Shown here one piece after another: positions 1 to 10,915 of a stretch of DNA of 64,000 nt (within the stretch, counting starts at the first letter, position 1; each line of letters starts with the position of its first letter). Both the position numbers and the translations under genes were made by a program. The notes beneath the pieces are model-generated. The model saw nothing but the letters and a program-made list of their open reading frames with translations, ran no database searches and was not told where the DNA came from. This stretch comes from Calonectria ilicicola (lineage: Eukaryota > Ascomycota > Sordariomycetes > Hypocreales > Nectriaceae): the NCBI GenBank assembly GCA_020809705.1, contig CP085826.1:3038001-3102000 (forward strand), written 5' to 3'.

Positions 1-40
1 ACACCAATTCATTAAACCCACAACCATCCACACACGCAAA

Positions 41-688
41 ATGGCTTTCTTCCCACGCAGCTTCTACAACAACAACAACGACTCCTCTTTCACGCCTCTG
101 TTCCGTCTCCTTGATGACTTTGACAACTACTCTCGTGAAAACATTCGTCGATCTGGAATTCCCCACTGGCAACCAAAGTTCGATGTCCGCGAGACGGAGC
201 AAGCATATGAACTCCATGGCGAATTCCCTGGGATGAAGAAGGAGGATGTACACATTGAATTCACAGAACCTCAGACAATGCTTATTCGTGGCAAGACTGA
301 GCGCACATACACCGCTGGGACACCACCAGCTGGCCTTGTTGAGGACACCGCCATGAGTGGCGCCATTACGCAGGGTGGAGAAGAGAACAAGGAGAGCGCT
401 GCCCACCCTGCCGCTGTTGAAGATGAACCCACCACAACTGAGAAGGCCGAGACTCAGGCGACCGAGGAAAAGCAAGAATCTGAACAGGAGCAACCTGTTC
501 AGAAAAAGTCTGCTGACAAGGCCAAATATTGGCTCACCGAGCGCTCTATTGGCGAGTTCTCTCGAAGCTTCAACTTCCCAACCCGAGTCGACCAGGAGGG
601 TGTTACTGCAAGCTTTGAGGACGGTATTCTGAACATTGTAGTACCCAAGGCTAAGAAGCATGAGTCTCGACGAATCGCTGTTAACTAA
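41..688 (+). CDS. hsp30: Hsp20 / alpha-crystallin small heat-shock protein (Hsp30-type)
   Basis: Single-exon 215-residue protein starting at the ATG at 41 in a good context (CAAAATGG). Small heat-shock proteins are ATP-independent holdases that bind unfolding proteins in the cytosol. The alpha-crystallin domain begins near residue 45 (PKFDVRETEQAYELHGEFPG, then KKEDVHIEF) and ends with EFSRSFNFPTRVD and the ASFEDGILNIVVPK segment near residues 195-207. As in other filamentous-fungal Hsp30 proteins, a low-complexity Glu/Ala/Thr-rich insert of about 65 residues (roughly 93-158) splits the domain between beta strands. The N-terminal arm is Phe/Asn-rich (FFPRSFYNNNND). Only 40 bases of 5' flank lie in the window, so heat-shock elements cannot be judged. 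Family assignment is firm; the exact paralogue is not determined. Confidence 0.95.
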   Translation: MAFFPRSFYNNNNDSSFTPLFRLLDDFDNYSRENIRRSGIPHWQPKFDVRETEQAYELHGEFPGMKKEDVHIEFTEPQTMLIRGKTERTYTAGTPPAGLVEDTAMSGAITQGGEENKESAAHPAAVEDEPTTTEKAETQATEEKQESEQEQPVQKKSADKAKYWLTERSIGEFSRSFNFPTRVDQEGVTASFEDGILNIVVPKAKKHESRRIAVN

Positions 689-1551
689 GCGACCTTCTTC
701 GATGTTCGACATTAGTCACAGCTCAGGGCGAAATCTCTGGCTGGACATTCAAATCATGATTTCGACAGGCTCTCGCAGCTTATGATGTTTATGGATTTCT
801 TTTGTCTTTTCCTTTTGTATCTTTCCTTTTCCACACTCTTTTTCCTATCTTATTTTACGATTTTCTTTCATGGACGGATTGTGGAATCTCACTAATACGC
901 ATGACTTGCTGATTGCTCTCCTTGGACTTGTCTTTGTTTACCACATTCCCTTGTAGTTTAGGAACACAGCAAAATACGATTTACTCTAAAAGATTTTTGG
1001 TCCTTTTTTCATCTAGTGCATTTAGTGATACATGGCTGTTTTGATCCCATCTAGCACCTGCAAACTTCCAATACACCCCCTGAAAGATTGTCTCAGTGAC
1101 ATCTCCACCCTAGGTAGGTCCTGTAGAACTTGATTGCCGAAAATATCAATTGACAGCTGAAAGGAAATTATGTAAATGAAAATAAAAACAATGTATTGCA
1201 TTTAATTCGTTGTTTATTATTTTAATATACTTTTTGTCCCTAAATGATTATAAAACGATACGGAAAACTAGAGAGGGTACAGTCCTTCAAGTGTTGTACT
1301 TGTTCTCATGTGCAAGGAGTGGCTGGATTACTAAAGCGCAAGGCACTAAAGTGGGCCACGTGATTTGGCGTACCCTAGTGCCGCTGTTGCCTTCCATCTT
1401 AACGCGTCTGATCGCGACACCCATCAACATCTCCCAATTTCATCTACTGCCTGATTACCAATCGTCCATTTTCGCCTCCTCACCTCTCCTCTGGCTTTCA
1501 TATTCGAATTTCCCCGTCCTTTGCGTCTCTTCATACTGCCTGACCTTTCTC
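689..1551. other. Intergenic region hsp30-rad51
   Basis: About 860 bases holding the T-rich hsp30 3' flank and the rad51 promoter. No supported gene. It contains a CACGTG at 1357-1362 and an ACGCGT at 1402-1407 (separate entry). The open frame running from 1210 into the rad51 start lacks an upstream ATG and is leader sequence. Confidence 0.6.
1402..1407. promoter_or_regulatory. MluI cell-cycle box (ACGCGT) upstream of rad51
   Basis: A palindromic ACGCGT lies 145 bases before the rad51 ATG. In budding and fission yeast this motif binds MBF and drives G1/S transcription of DNA-synthesis and repair genes, RAD51 included. Its presence here is seen directly; function in this fungus is inferred. 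A CACGTG E-box lies 40 bases upstream (1357-1362). Confidence 0.45.
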
Positions 1552-2713
1552 ATGGCTGAAGAGTATGATGAGGCCCAAATGGGCGATGACGGCGGCATGA
1601 CCGGTCCCGGTGCCCCCACGCCACTCACGGCTCTCGAGGTATGGACGGAAACCTGGGAGCAAGTTGCGAAGAGTGCTGACATACGACCGAATTAGGGTGT
1701 TGCTGGTCTGACGAAGCGTGATATCCAGCTTGTCGTCGATGGAGGTTACAATACCGTCGAATCGGTGGCATATACCCCGCGCCGTGTGTTGGAACAGCTC
1801 AAGGGTATCTCTGAGCAGAAAGCCGGCAAGATTCTAGCCGAAGGTATGTTTGCGGATGACGTCCATTCTCGCTGCGGGATTCAATTCTGACTAGATTGAA
1901 GCGTCCAAACTCGTCCCCATGGGCTTTACCACGGCCACAGAAATGCATCAACGCCGCAGCGAACTGATCTCCATCACGACCGGGTCCAAAAATTTAGATA
2001 CTCTGCTTGCTGGTGGCATTGAAACCGGATCAGTAACTGAGCTATTTGGCGAGTTCCGAACTGGAAAGAGTCAGATTTGCCACACCCTGGCTGTGACATG
2101 TCAGTTGCCCTTCGACATGGGAGGCGGTGAGGGCAAGTGCATGTACATTGATACAGAAGGCACTTTCCGTCCGGTTCGATTGCTCGGCGTTGCCAATCGA
2201 TTCGGTCTTTCTGGAGAAGAGGTCTTGGACAATGTAGCATATGCGCGTGCTTACAACTCCGACCATCAACTTCAGCTCCTTAACCAGGCTGCTGCTATGA
2301 TGTGCGAGACACGATTTTCCCTCCTCATTGTGGACAGTGCGACATCACTTTACCGCACGGATTTCTGCGGCCGTGGTGAACTTTCCAACCGACAAACTCA
2401 TCTTGCCAAGTTCATGCGAACGCTGCAGCGTCTTGCAGATGAGTTTGGTATCGCTGTTGTTATCACAAACCAGGTCGTGGCGCAGGTTGATGGTGGCCCT
2501 AGTGCCATGTTCAATCCCGATCCCAAGAAGCCTATTGGCGGCAACATCATTGCCCATGCCAGCACGACAAGAATCAGCCTGAAAAAGGGCCGTGCTGAAA
2601 CAAGAATTGCAAAGATTTATGACAGCCCCTGTTTACCAGAGAGCGACACCTTGTTTGCCATCACTGAGGAAGGTATCGGCGACCCTGCGCCCAAGGACCT
2701 GGATAAGGATTAA
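1552..2713 (+). CDS. rad51: DNA repair recombinase Rad51 (RecA family)
   Basis: Exons 1552-1638, 1696-1843 and 1902-2713 give 348 residues, the usual length of fungal Rad51. The protein forms ATP-dependent filaments on single-stranded DNA and catalyses strand exchange in homologous recombination. An N-terminal helix-hairpin-helix region ([11 protein letters not shown]...) precedes the RecA core. Walker A is GEFRTGKSQ near residues 128-136; Walker B is LLIVD near 219-223; the L1/L2 region includes [12 protein letters not shown] and [19 protein letters not shown]. Both introns are short (57 and 58 bp); the second has a CTGAC branch site just before its acceptor, and the Ala codon GCG is split across it. 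The start was chosen because MAEEYDEAQ resembles family N-termini. The promoter carries ACGCGT and CACGTG. The gene lies head-to-tail with nup120. Confidence 0.97.
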
Positions 2714-3215
2714 GGATTTGTACTGGGTGCTTTGTACGAGGTTATAGTGATGGTGCATATGATGACGGCTCTATAATTTTTTTTCTTTTGGCGTTTTTTT
2801 GTGTTAGCTGGGGCGTGGTTTTGTTGATCTTGTTACGATGCATAACCATGAAGAGTGTTGGGAGAAACCGGGCTGGTTTGGCCGACTTATTTTGGGCGGG
2901 AGTATCTTTTAAATGCTAGATAATAACTTGAAATTGTAAAATGGAGTAACGGAACATGAACCAGCAACTTTATCGCGCCGCAGAATGTGAAATTGGGTAG
3001 GCTCCTGCGTAATTGTTAGTGTGTTGTTGGGCGTCTGAGGCAGAGCTGATTTCCCTTTTTGGTTAGCGCGGGCGCGACAATGAAGTTTCCACTCTGAAAT
3101 TCTGCCATGCAACGCGACCGCATCTACACAGCAACCGACTTGCGACCATCGCAACAAAGGCAAACGTACCGTCACGACACAGCATCTCGCCATCGAATCG
3201 ATTTATGGAGGCGAG
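2714..3215. other. Intergenic region rad51-nup120
   Basis: About 500 bases with the T-rich rad51 3' flank and the nup120 leader. The open frames here overlap leader sequence and show no conserved content. No RNA gene seen. Confidence 0.6.
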
Positions 3216-6200
3216 ATGGATTCGGGCGAGACTCAGTATCTCTTCAAAGAGACCCGCTTGAACCTCGAGCCTCCAGCCTCGTCGTCCACCGTCACAATTC
3301 GGGTTCCCTCCAACTCTCCCCATGGCCGCAGCCATCGCAAGATCACGCGCGACAACTCGGTTGAGGACGAGACGACCTTTCGACTGAAGAACCTTGCGAC
3401 TGCTTCATCCATCTACCACCGACAATGGCACGACACCCCGCGCAGCTTCCTATGGCGAGTGATGGAGGATGGCACCCTCTTGAGCATCCGAGTTGTTGAT
3501 GTTTGCAAAAAGACCCAGGCAGCGGACTCGCCTTTGGTTCTCAACTTCCACTTTGCCGTTCCCGTTCAGCCTGGATGTGTTGCGTTTTCGGACCCCGAAG
3601 AGCATGATTCACTTTGTGTTTTTGTCCTGGACCAGGCGAACCAGTTGTATCAGTTCACCCTACGACCTGACTTCTTTCGTAAGAGGTCTGCCGTTGATGC
3701 AGCGCTCTCTGATCTTGGAAAGGTTCAGTCCCCCGCAGGTCTGGGTTTCAAGCACGCACACAGAATGGTAGCCGTCACCGCAGAGACTCTCTTGGTCACT
3801 GTCAATGATGGCGGCATGATTCGTCTGGACAAGAGCAAGAACAACAGTCAGTGTAATTTCCCCGTTATTAAATGATATCCTTCTAACATTTTGCAGCAAC
3901 CGGCGCTCTCTGGACAGAGTCTTTCTTCAACGTCCAAGGTTGGGCACAGAACCTTCGTAGCCTGCTCCCCTTTCAAGGAAAACACACAATCAAATATGGC
4001 AAGGCCAACATGGAATATAGTGCTGCGACTGCCGTACAAATCACCTCCTTCGGGCTAGAGGACGCTCTTTTCGCCATTACGATTTGCCTCGATCACCGAA
4101 TGCGAATTTGGAACATTGAGGACGGACAGATTCTCTACACTGGCGACATCCTCGGAGCGGAGAGAAACCCGCAGGAACTTGGCAAGTGGGCGATCGATCC
4201 GTCTTACTCGAACCTCGTCCAGGTGGTTGGTCGAAGCAGGGGGCAGAGGATCTGCGCAGCTTTCTCTCCCATCGGCGCTGGAGAGTTCAAGTTTTGGAAG
4301 GTGATTGCCAAGGGCGCACATTCCATCATTGTGGAGGATATCTTCCCTCAGAATTCCCTGGTCCCTGTGACACCGTCATCGTCCGATGTATGGACTCTGG
4401 CTGATTTTGTCCTCTCATCACCTGCCGACAGCGCCATGCAACTTTGGACTCTGTGGAAGAATAATATGACCTATAGAGTGCAAAGACTGGAGGTGGACCG
4501 GACGAGTATAACCCGGTCCTGGGAAGACAACTGGGAGGGTGTCTATGTGGACACGCCGGCGCTGACTGCCGAGACATCTGGACCTTGCGACCCCACCGAC
4601 GTCACAGAGAAGTGGCTCCAGCTGATCCTGAAGCCAGGACGGTTTACCAAGGCAACCTTGGAGACGGCACTGTCGATTTATGAGCGAGGATTGGGTGCTG
4701 CAAAGGAAGGCGGCAGGGGCCGGGGACTGGCAGAATCGATATGCTCAGTTCTAGGGTCTACGGCCACTCTCGACCGCGGTGCTGCTGGTGCTATGGACTA
4801 TGAGCAGTTCCGCGCATCAAGTGAGACCCAGTGGAGGAGGTTTTATCGGTTGTTGATGGAACTAGACAAGCAGCGAGGTGAAGCCCTTGGCCTGGCTTTG
4901 GACCCAAGCACAGACATGACTTGGGTTGTGTGTGCCGACTTCCTCTCAGCAATCAGGGACTGCAGCAACATTGAGCGGTTATATCATAACCTGGTCGCTC
5001 CAGAGGTGGATCAACTCAAGCAGGCTGCTCTCGTTAGCTCAGCCTTGACGTTTGTGGATGGGTTTTCAGACAACCTAATCCAGCTTTGCCAGGCTGTGCT
5101 GCGCCTAGAGCTGTTTGAGGAATCCTCAAAGACAGATCTCGAACGCATCCAACACTTTTCTGACAAGTCTGGGTTCTGGCGAGGTATCACAGACGAGGAT
5201 TGTAACCAGGTTGTTGACGCGTTGGGTCAGAACTTTAGCATAGTGACTGATGAGCTTTATGCCAGTGTTCTGAACCTGGTCGCCGCCCCTGCTGATGCTC
5301 AAGCCCGCAACCTGAGCCATCCTCTGACAGAATTTGGAAGGAAGCTCATTGTACGAGCAGTTCAGGAGAGCATTGAGCTGCAGTGGAAGATTTGCTTCAG
5401 CCAGTTGATTCTGCTAGTCCATATGGAGTTTGAGTTTGATCAGGAAGCCGACGCTCTTCACAACCGAGTAAACATTGGCCCTGTGTACAGACAGCTCATC
5501 AGTGCTCTACGAAGATTAGAGCTCTTGAAATGGCTTGGCCAGACGGAAATTTCCGGCCCAGTCATTCGGGAGAAAGGCGAGGGCGTTGGAGCGACCAAGA
5601 AGGCATCTGACGATGTTCAGGTGGTGACAGCGCTCGAAGCCAACCTTGGCCATCTTCTTGGGGTTGCCAATGTTAAAAACGAGCCACTGTCCACCAGCAT
5701 CACTGATCTCATTGTCAATCTATGTGCATCTGACAGCGACGTAGAGGTTTCGCCAACACTCATTCAGTGCTCTCTGATCAAGCGAGAGCGAGCTGACCTC
5801 GCACTCGACCTAGCTCCCTTCTGCGACCAGAACCCATTTTCGGTGTACGTTCAGGGACGCGTGTTGTTGGCTCTCAAAGACTTCAACTCGGCTGCTATTC
5901 ACTTCAGAAAGGCCGCGATTGGAATGAGTAAGTTTGGAGACTTTGTCGACGATGCCATTGCTCACAAAACATCAGGTACCCAGAATGTCGAGATTGATCG
6001 TCACAGCAGCGGTCTCCTCGATGATACTGAGTGGAACCTCCTCAATGGTGGTCTTGCCAAATACTATTCTCACATCGTAGCGCTATACGAAAAACAAAGG
6101 GCCTACTCTTATGTGGTTGAATTTGCTCGACTATCTATGCAATTTCTGGGTTTCAAGTCAGAGGCTGCCCTCACCAAGACGGACATGCAGAGCCGACTGT

Positions 6201-6808
6201 TCAACGCTGCAGTGGCAACATCGCAATTCGAATTGGCTCACACTACCTTGTTGTCCATCAAGGATCAGGCTTTGAGACACTCGAGCCTCCGAAAGCTTGT
6301 CGACAAGATGTGCGAGACTTACCACAACATCGAGTTGGTAGCTCTGCCATTCCCAGGCATGCAACAGGAAGTGGATGACATTCTCTCACAACGATCCAAG
6401 GCCACACTAGATGTTGTCGATGGGTTCCCCTACCACCAGGTTCTTTACTCATGGAGAATCAAGCACAATAACTACCGAGGCGCCGCGTCCGTATTGCTGG
6501 ATCGTATCAAGAAACTACGCAATGCTGGCGAGGGAGACGAGGTTATTGGAGATGACATTCTCGATACTCCTGTGACTCGACAGTATCTGCTCCTCATCAA
6601 TGCCTTGAGCTGCGTCGAAACTAAGCAGGCCTGGATCTACGATGAGCCTACAACGGGACAGGAACGGGGTGCCGACGCGCCCGGAAAACGAAAGGTGGTG
6701 ACTTTGGCGGATATTCGGAAGCAGTATCAGGACGAACTAGATCGGATCGCGGCTATTCACAACAACCAGTTTGGGTTCGAGGCGGATGATGTCATGGAAA
6801 TTGTATGA
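3216..6808 (+). CDS. nup120: Nuclear pore complex scaffold protein Nup120 (Nup160 family)
   Basis: Proposed exons 3216-3846, 3897-5927 and 5976-6808 give 1164 residues. The N-terminal part (about 1-400) looks like the Nup120/Nup160 beta-propeller (FLWRVMEDGTLLSIRVVD, MRIWNIEDGQILYTGDILG); the rest is a long alpha-helical solenoid (YYSHIVALYEKQRAYSYVVEFARLS region). In the family this subunit sits in the Y-shaped (Nup84/Nup107) complex coating both faces of the nuclear pore, acting in mRNA export and pore assembly. Intron 1 is 50 bp with GTCAGT..GCAG ends and a CTAAC branch site. Intron 2 (5928-5975) is 48 bp, divisible by three and stop-free, so a simple reading frame hides it; it has a perfect GTAAGT donor, a CTCAC branch-like site and a CAG acceptor. 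Without it the protein is 1180 residues. Family call is good; intron 2 is inferred. Confidence 0.85.
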
Positions 6809-7104
6809 AGGGAACAACTCGTGTAGACTTAAAGTGTGGCTCCAAAACTCTCATAGGGCGAGATACCTCGGACATGTCATTTTTTCTGGTTTTTGTTTTT
6901 TTTGGGATTCATACGGGATTGATTAATCATTTCTTTGTTTTTGTTACGAAACTCGAGAAGACCTACTTCAATCATCTAGTTCTCCCCATGTTAAAAACCT
7001 AAAACGCCAGGACCGAATGCTACAAAACTTGCAAATAGTCGATTTAACCAAGGCACACAGACATAGACACAGACACCCATGTCAAGCTAAGCATGTCCTA
7101 TTTC

Positions 7105-8279
7105 TTAAACTTGGACGGGTGGAGCTGCTGCCAGCTTGTTCTCCGGAGGGGTGGGTAGTTTAGTGGCGCTGGGTGCAGGCAGGGCATCGGGAGCCTGGCG
7201 GTAAAGGATGATTTCCGATTGCTTAAAGTATCGACGGGCATCTGCAAATATGTGTGAGTGAGATTGGGCTACAGAGCCAGCCATGTGGTCTGATAAGGGA
7301 AACTTACCCTCGTCGATGAGGACAAGACTGAGATAATAACGAGTGGAGAATTTCTTGTTGACATCGCGGAAGGTGGGCGTCAAGTCGAAACCACCGAGGA
7401 AGAGTCGGATAGGGATAGTCTCGCCTCGCGACGGTGAGCCGTCCATAATCTCAAAGCGCACCAGTGTCTCGCTCTCATTGTACTGGTTAGGGGCTGCGCC
7501 GGTCGTCTCTCTCCTGATAATGGACAGCTCCATGTGTTTTATCTTGAGTCGGACAAGCAGGAAGTAGATGCGGCCGACAATGACGTCCTTGAGGTGGTAC
7601 TTGCTCTTGCTGTACTCAAATTCGATATGCAAGCAGTCCTCAATGCCCACGTCCATCTTGATGCTGCTATTCATCTCGGGGGGGATGCGGTAGCTGTAAA
7701 CCCAAATGTCCTTCTCGCGGATGACGTCGGCCATGCGGCGCGAGACGGTGACGCGGACAAAGTAGCGCAGCTTGACATTGATGCCATTGTACGACTCGTA
7801 CTGCTTCTCCACGTTCTTGAAGTTGAAGTCAAACGTCTGCGGGTGCTGCAGCTCACCGGGGGCGGCGAGCTCTTGGTTGAGGGAGAGGAATTCGTAGTGG
7901 TTTCCGCGGTCAAAGAACATTTCTGGCGACGGCGTCAGCACGGGGGGGATTCGGGGGCGGTGGCGGCTTCGTGCGCCCGGCTCGGCAATGGGGGAGCGAG
8001 CGGCGCGGGGCGTGTATATGGCCTCAGGGGCGGCGGAAGCGGGCGGGAAAATGATGGCATACCTATTGTGCCGATGAACTGGACCTTGATACCGGTGTGC
8101 TCCAGTCGCTTGCCGTCCTTGGGACGGACGGTCACGGCGCCCTTGACGGACTCGCCGTCCATGAAGAGGGGCGCCTTTTCGCGGCGGTTCTTGTCGAGCT
8201 TGACATCGACCATGGAGCGATCGTCGGCATCGTCGAGCACAATGTCGATGTCGACGGGGGTCGCGAAGAAGTACGACAT
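7105..8279 (-). CDS. vps26: Retromer complex subunit Vps26
   Basis: Minus-strand exons 8279-8063, 7922-7308 and 7241-7105 give 322 residues. Vps26 is the arrestin-fold subunit of the retromer cargo-recognition core (with Vps35 and Vps29), which returns sorting receptors from endosome to Golgi. The start MSYFFATPVDIDIVL matches fungal Vps26 N-termini. Recognisable blocks are GIKVQFIGTI, the EFLSLNQEL segment, WVYSYRIPPE, KHMELSIIRRE and IPIRLFLGGFDLTPTFRDVNKKFSTRYYLSLVLIDE. The last exon adds DARRYFKQSEI and a Pro/Ala-rich tail. Both introns (140 and 66 bp) interrupt conserved sequence in phase 1, splitting a Glu and an Asp codon. The first intron is G-rich on the plus strand and open in other frames. 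The gene diverges from rpl9, sharing about 820 bases of promoter. Confidence 0.95.
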
Positions 8280-9098
8280 GGCGGGCGGGCGGCAGGGAGG
8301 AGGACGAGGAGGAGAAGGGCGGCAGAGGGAACGGTCGGCGGCGCGCAGCAGGACCACAATCACGATATGAGGGTTGGATCAAGTATCGCCAGGTTGGAGG
8401 TTGGCGCAGCTGCCACAGGGATGGTTTGGTGTCGGCCGTCGCTGACGTATCGGCCGGGGAGGCAGGGGACCGGTAGAGACCCACCGGAGCTGCGAGTGCG
8501 AGTAATGAGAAGAAGACCGGGAGTGACGAGACGGTAGGTGAACGGATGGGCAGACGACTGCGCACACAAAGGTAGGATAGGATTAATCGTGTGAATGTGA
8601 GAGAGGAAATTGAATAATAATAATAATTAAAATATTAATAAAAGCACGAGACCCTTTGCATCGAGGAAGAACAAGAGCCAAACTGTAACCGCCGTCTTCT
8701 GTCGCGAATAACGTCCACCACCTCTCACCATCAAAAACCTCGCCGGCTCACTCGAGGTGGCTGCATGTACTCAATTACTCTCAAGCAACTAGCTTGGGGC
8801 TTGGTGCTGCTGCCTCGCCCATCCTTCGCCCTCCCTCCATTGGCCCATCAGCTAGCGCCCTCCACACCCTCGCAACCGGTCCAGACCTGCCTCCTCCTCA
8901 CGTGAAAAGTCACGCCCAACTCCACCTTTGGGTTCCGCGACCTCAACCGGCTCAACCCCGGCGGCGCCAGCGCATATTCCCTCACGTGCAACGAGCCCTA
9001 GAACTTTTCCCGCCCACACGAAATTCGTCAAACAATTCGAGACCGCCGACGACTCCAGATACCCTCAACCCCGACATCAACACCTCACAACCGACAGG
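8280..9098. other. Divergent promoter between vps26 and rpl9
   Basis: About 820 bases between the two start codons. The vps26 leader is GC-rich; an AT-rich core (roughly 8600-8650) lies in the middle; the rpl9 side carries two CACGTG motifs. Open frames here are leader sequence without conserved content. Confidence 0.6.
8895..8902. promoter_or_regulatory. TCACGTGA E-box upstream of rpl9
   Basis: A full eight-base palindrome TCACGTGA about 200 bases before the rpl9 start, with a second CACGTG core at 8983-8988, about 110 bases before it. Such sites bind bHLH factors of the Cbf1/Pho4 type in fungi. Use by rpl9 or vps26 is inferred from position only. Confidence 0.4.
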
Positions 9099-10054
9099 AT
9101 GAAGTACATTCATTCTCAGGAGCTCCTTGAGATCCCCGAGGGGGGTACGTGACACCCTGCATTTCGCTTTTTGCGCCTGCCTCGAATTTGCACCTGCTCG
9201 ACATTGCCGACGGTCGAGTTGCTGCGTGCACACAGACGTCTAAAATCTCGAAATGGGCATTTCGCAGCAAATCCCCCCAAACGCAATTGGAACATGAATC
9301 GCTGACTCGCCTGCGTTTACAGTCAAGGTCGCCATTAAGTCGCGAATTGTGACCGTCGAGGGTCCCCGAGGTACGAGATTTCCACTCCCAGCCAAAGAGC
9401 CCTGGATTTCTAGAGATTCCGGGCTTGGTCCGCACCGCACACACACCATGGCAATTATCTGACTTGTGGGAAACAGGCAAGCTCGTCAAGGACCTCGGTC
9501 ACCTGGCTGTCAACTTCACCGTCCCCAAGAAGAACACCATCTCGATCGAGATCCACCACGGCAACCGAAAGAATGTCGCCACTCTCCGCACCGTCCGCAC
9601 CCTGATCAACAACCTGATCATCGGTGTCACCAAGGGCTTCAAGTACAAGATGCGATACGTCTACGCCCATTTCCCCATCAACGTCAACCTCAACAAGAAC
9701 AACGAGACTGGCCTTTGGGAAGTCGAGATCCGAAACTTCGTCGGCGAGAAGCTTGTCCGCCGCGTCATCATGCAGGAGGGTGTTGATGTCGAGGCCTCCA
9801 CCGCCACCAAGGATGAGCTGATCCTCAGCGGCAACTCCCTTGAGAACGTGTCGCAAAGCGCTGCCGATATCCAGCAGATCTGCCGAGTGCGAAACAAGGA
9901 TATCCGTAAGGTAGGAAAACCAAACCCCCTCTTTAGCGCATCATTAGCCCCGAATTTCTTTGAACCGAACAATTTTTGACGCTAACACTTCGCTTCACAG
10001 TTCTTGGACGGTCTGTACGTTTCCGAGAAGGGCAACATTGTTCAGGACGAATAG
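9099..10054 (+). CDS. rpl9: 60S ribosomal protein L9 (uL6)
   Basis: Exons 9099-9144, 9323-9370, 9477-9910 and 10001-10054 give 193 residues, matching eukaryotic L9. The protein binds 28S rRNA near the sarcin-ricin loop at the base of the P stalk. The sequence starts [15 protein letters not shown], continues [17 protein letters not shown] and [12 protein letters not shown], and ends [17 protein letters not shown]. The intron-dense 5' end (two short exons of 46 and 48 bases) is typical of fungal ribosomal protein genes. Splice sites are GTACGT, GTACGA and GTAGGA donors with TACAG, ACAG and CACAG acceptors. Codon use is strongly C-ending, as expected for high expression. Promoter E-boxes are listed separately. 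Confidence 0.98.
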
Positions 10055-10915
10055 ACGCGGGCACGGATCTTGTTTCTTTTGCGTTTCTGGGTCTCAGGAG
10101 TGGCGAAGGGTTCATCATTGCATGTCAAGTAGCAAAAAGGGGCTACAAAACAAATACTAAAAGCAACGAGATGATGCCTCTCTGGTGCCAAAAAGCCTAA
10201 TTTCGCAAAAAAATGTGTGTGACGTGCGGCGTACTAGGGACGATTAAACGAGGGCTCGGGTGTTTTGGCGGTTGAAGAAAAAAAAATCATTCATCATTTC
10301 CCACAATGATCACAAGCTCCCATGAAGCTACCATGAGCCTCTTTATCATCTATCGTGCAATGAATCCAAAACTCAATTGAAACCTGTGGCTTTTTTGGCC
10401 GCACAAAAGAGAAAAAAAAAAGTATCAACCATCACAAACTGTACAATCACAAGCGAAGTGCATAATCGTGAGACCAAAAATTGGGGGGTAGGTGAAACCT
10501 CTGCAGCCAAGACATGCTTGGTGCATAGGAATAATGCCATTTATCTGTCAAATTCGTGAAGTCTTTAATAATTCCCTTGGCTATCGTAGCGGGTCATTTT
10601 TCTTCCATTTCCATTCTTTCATCTTATCTTCCCTCATGACGTTGATCTCCTCTCATGCATAAAAAACAAAAAAAAACAAAAGCCAATGAAATCTCTCAGA
10701 AAAAAAATATATAAGAGCATTAGGAAAGGGGGGAGAAAATCAACGGGGGACCAATAATATCGCAAAACCGTAAAACGCCAGCAAACCTATGTGCGATGCA
10801 ATGAATCGAGCTTATATCCACTTGGGCTCGAGATGAAATATCAAATATGGGGAGGGCATGTACATGATGGGGGCGCGAATATGCGTGGGGGTTGGGGAGA
10901 TGCAAAGATGCGAAA
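10055..10915. other. Convergent 3' intergenic region, rpl9 / glycoprotein gene
   Basis: About 860 bases between two converging genes, with several A-runs (around 10210, 10280, 10415, 10670 and 10705) that suit 3' ends on both strands. No gene or structured RNA recognised. Confidence 0.6.

Noticed and set aside
7534..8370. 278-codon plus-strand open frame
   Set aside because: Antisense shadow of the vps26 exons and first intron; its Val/Asp-rich peptide mirrors the coding strand.
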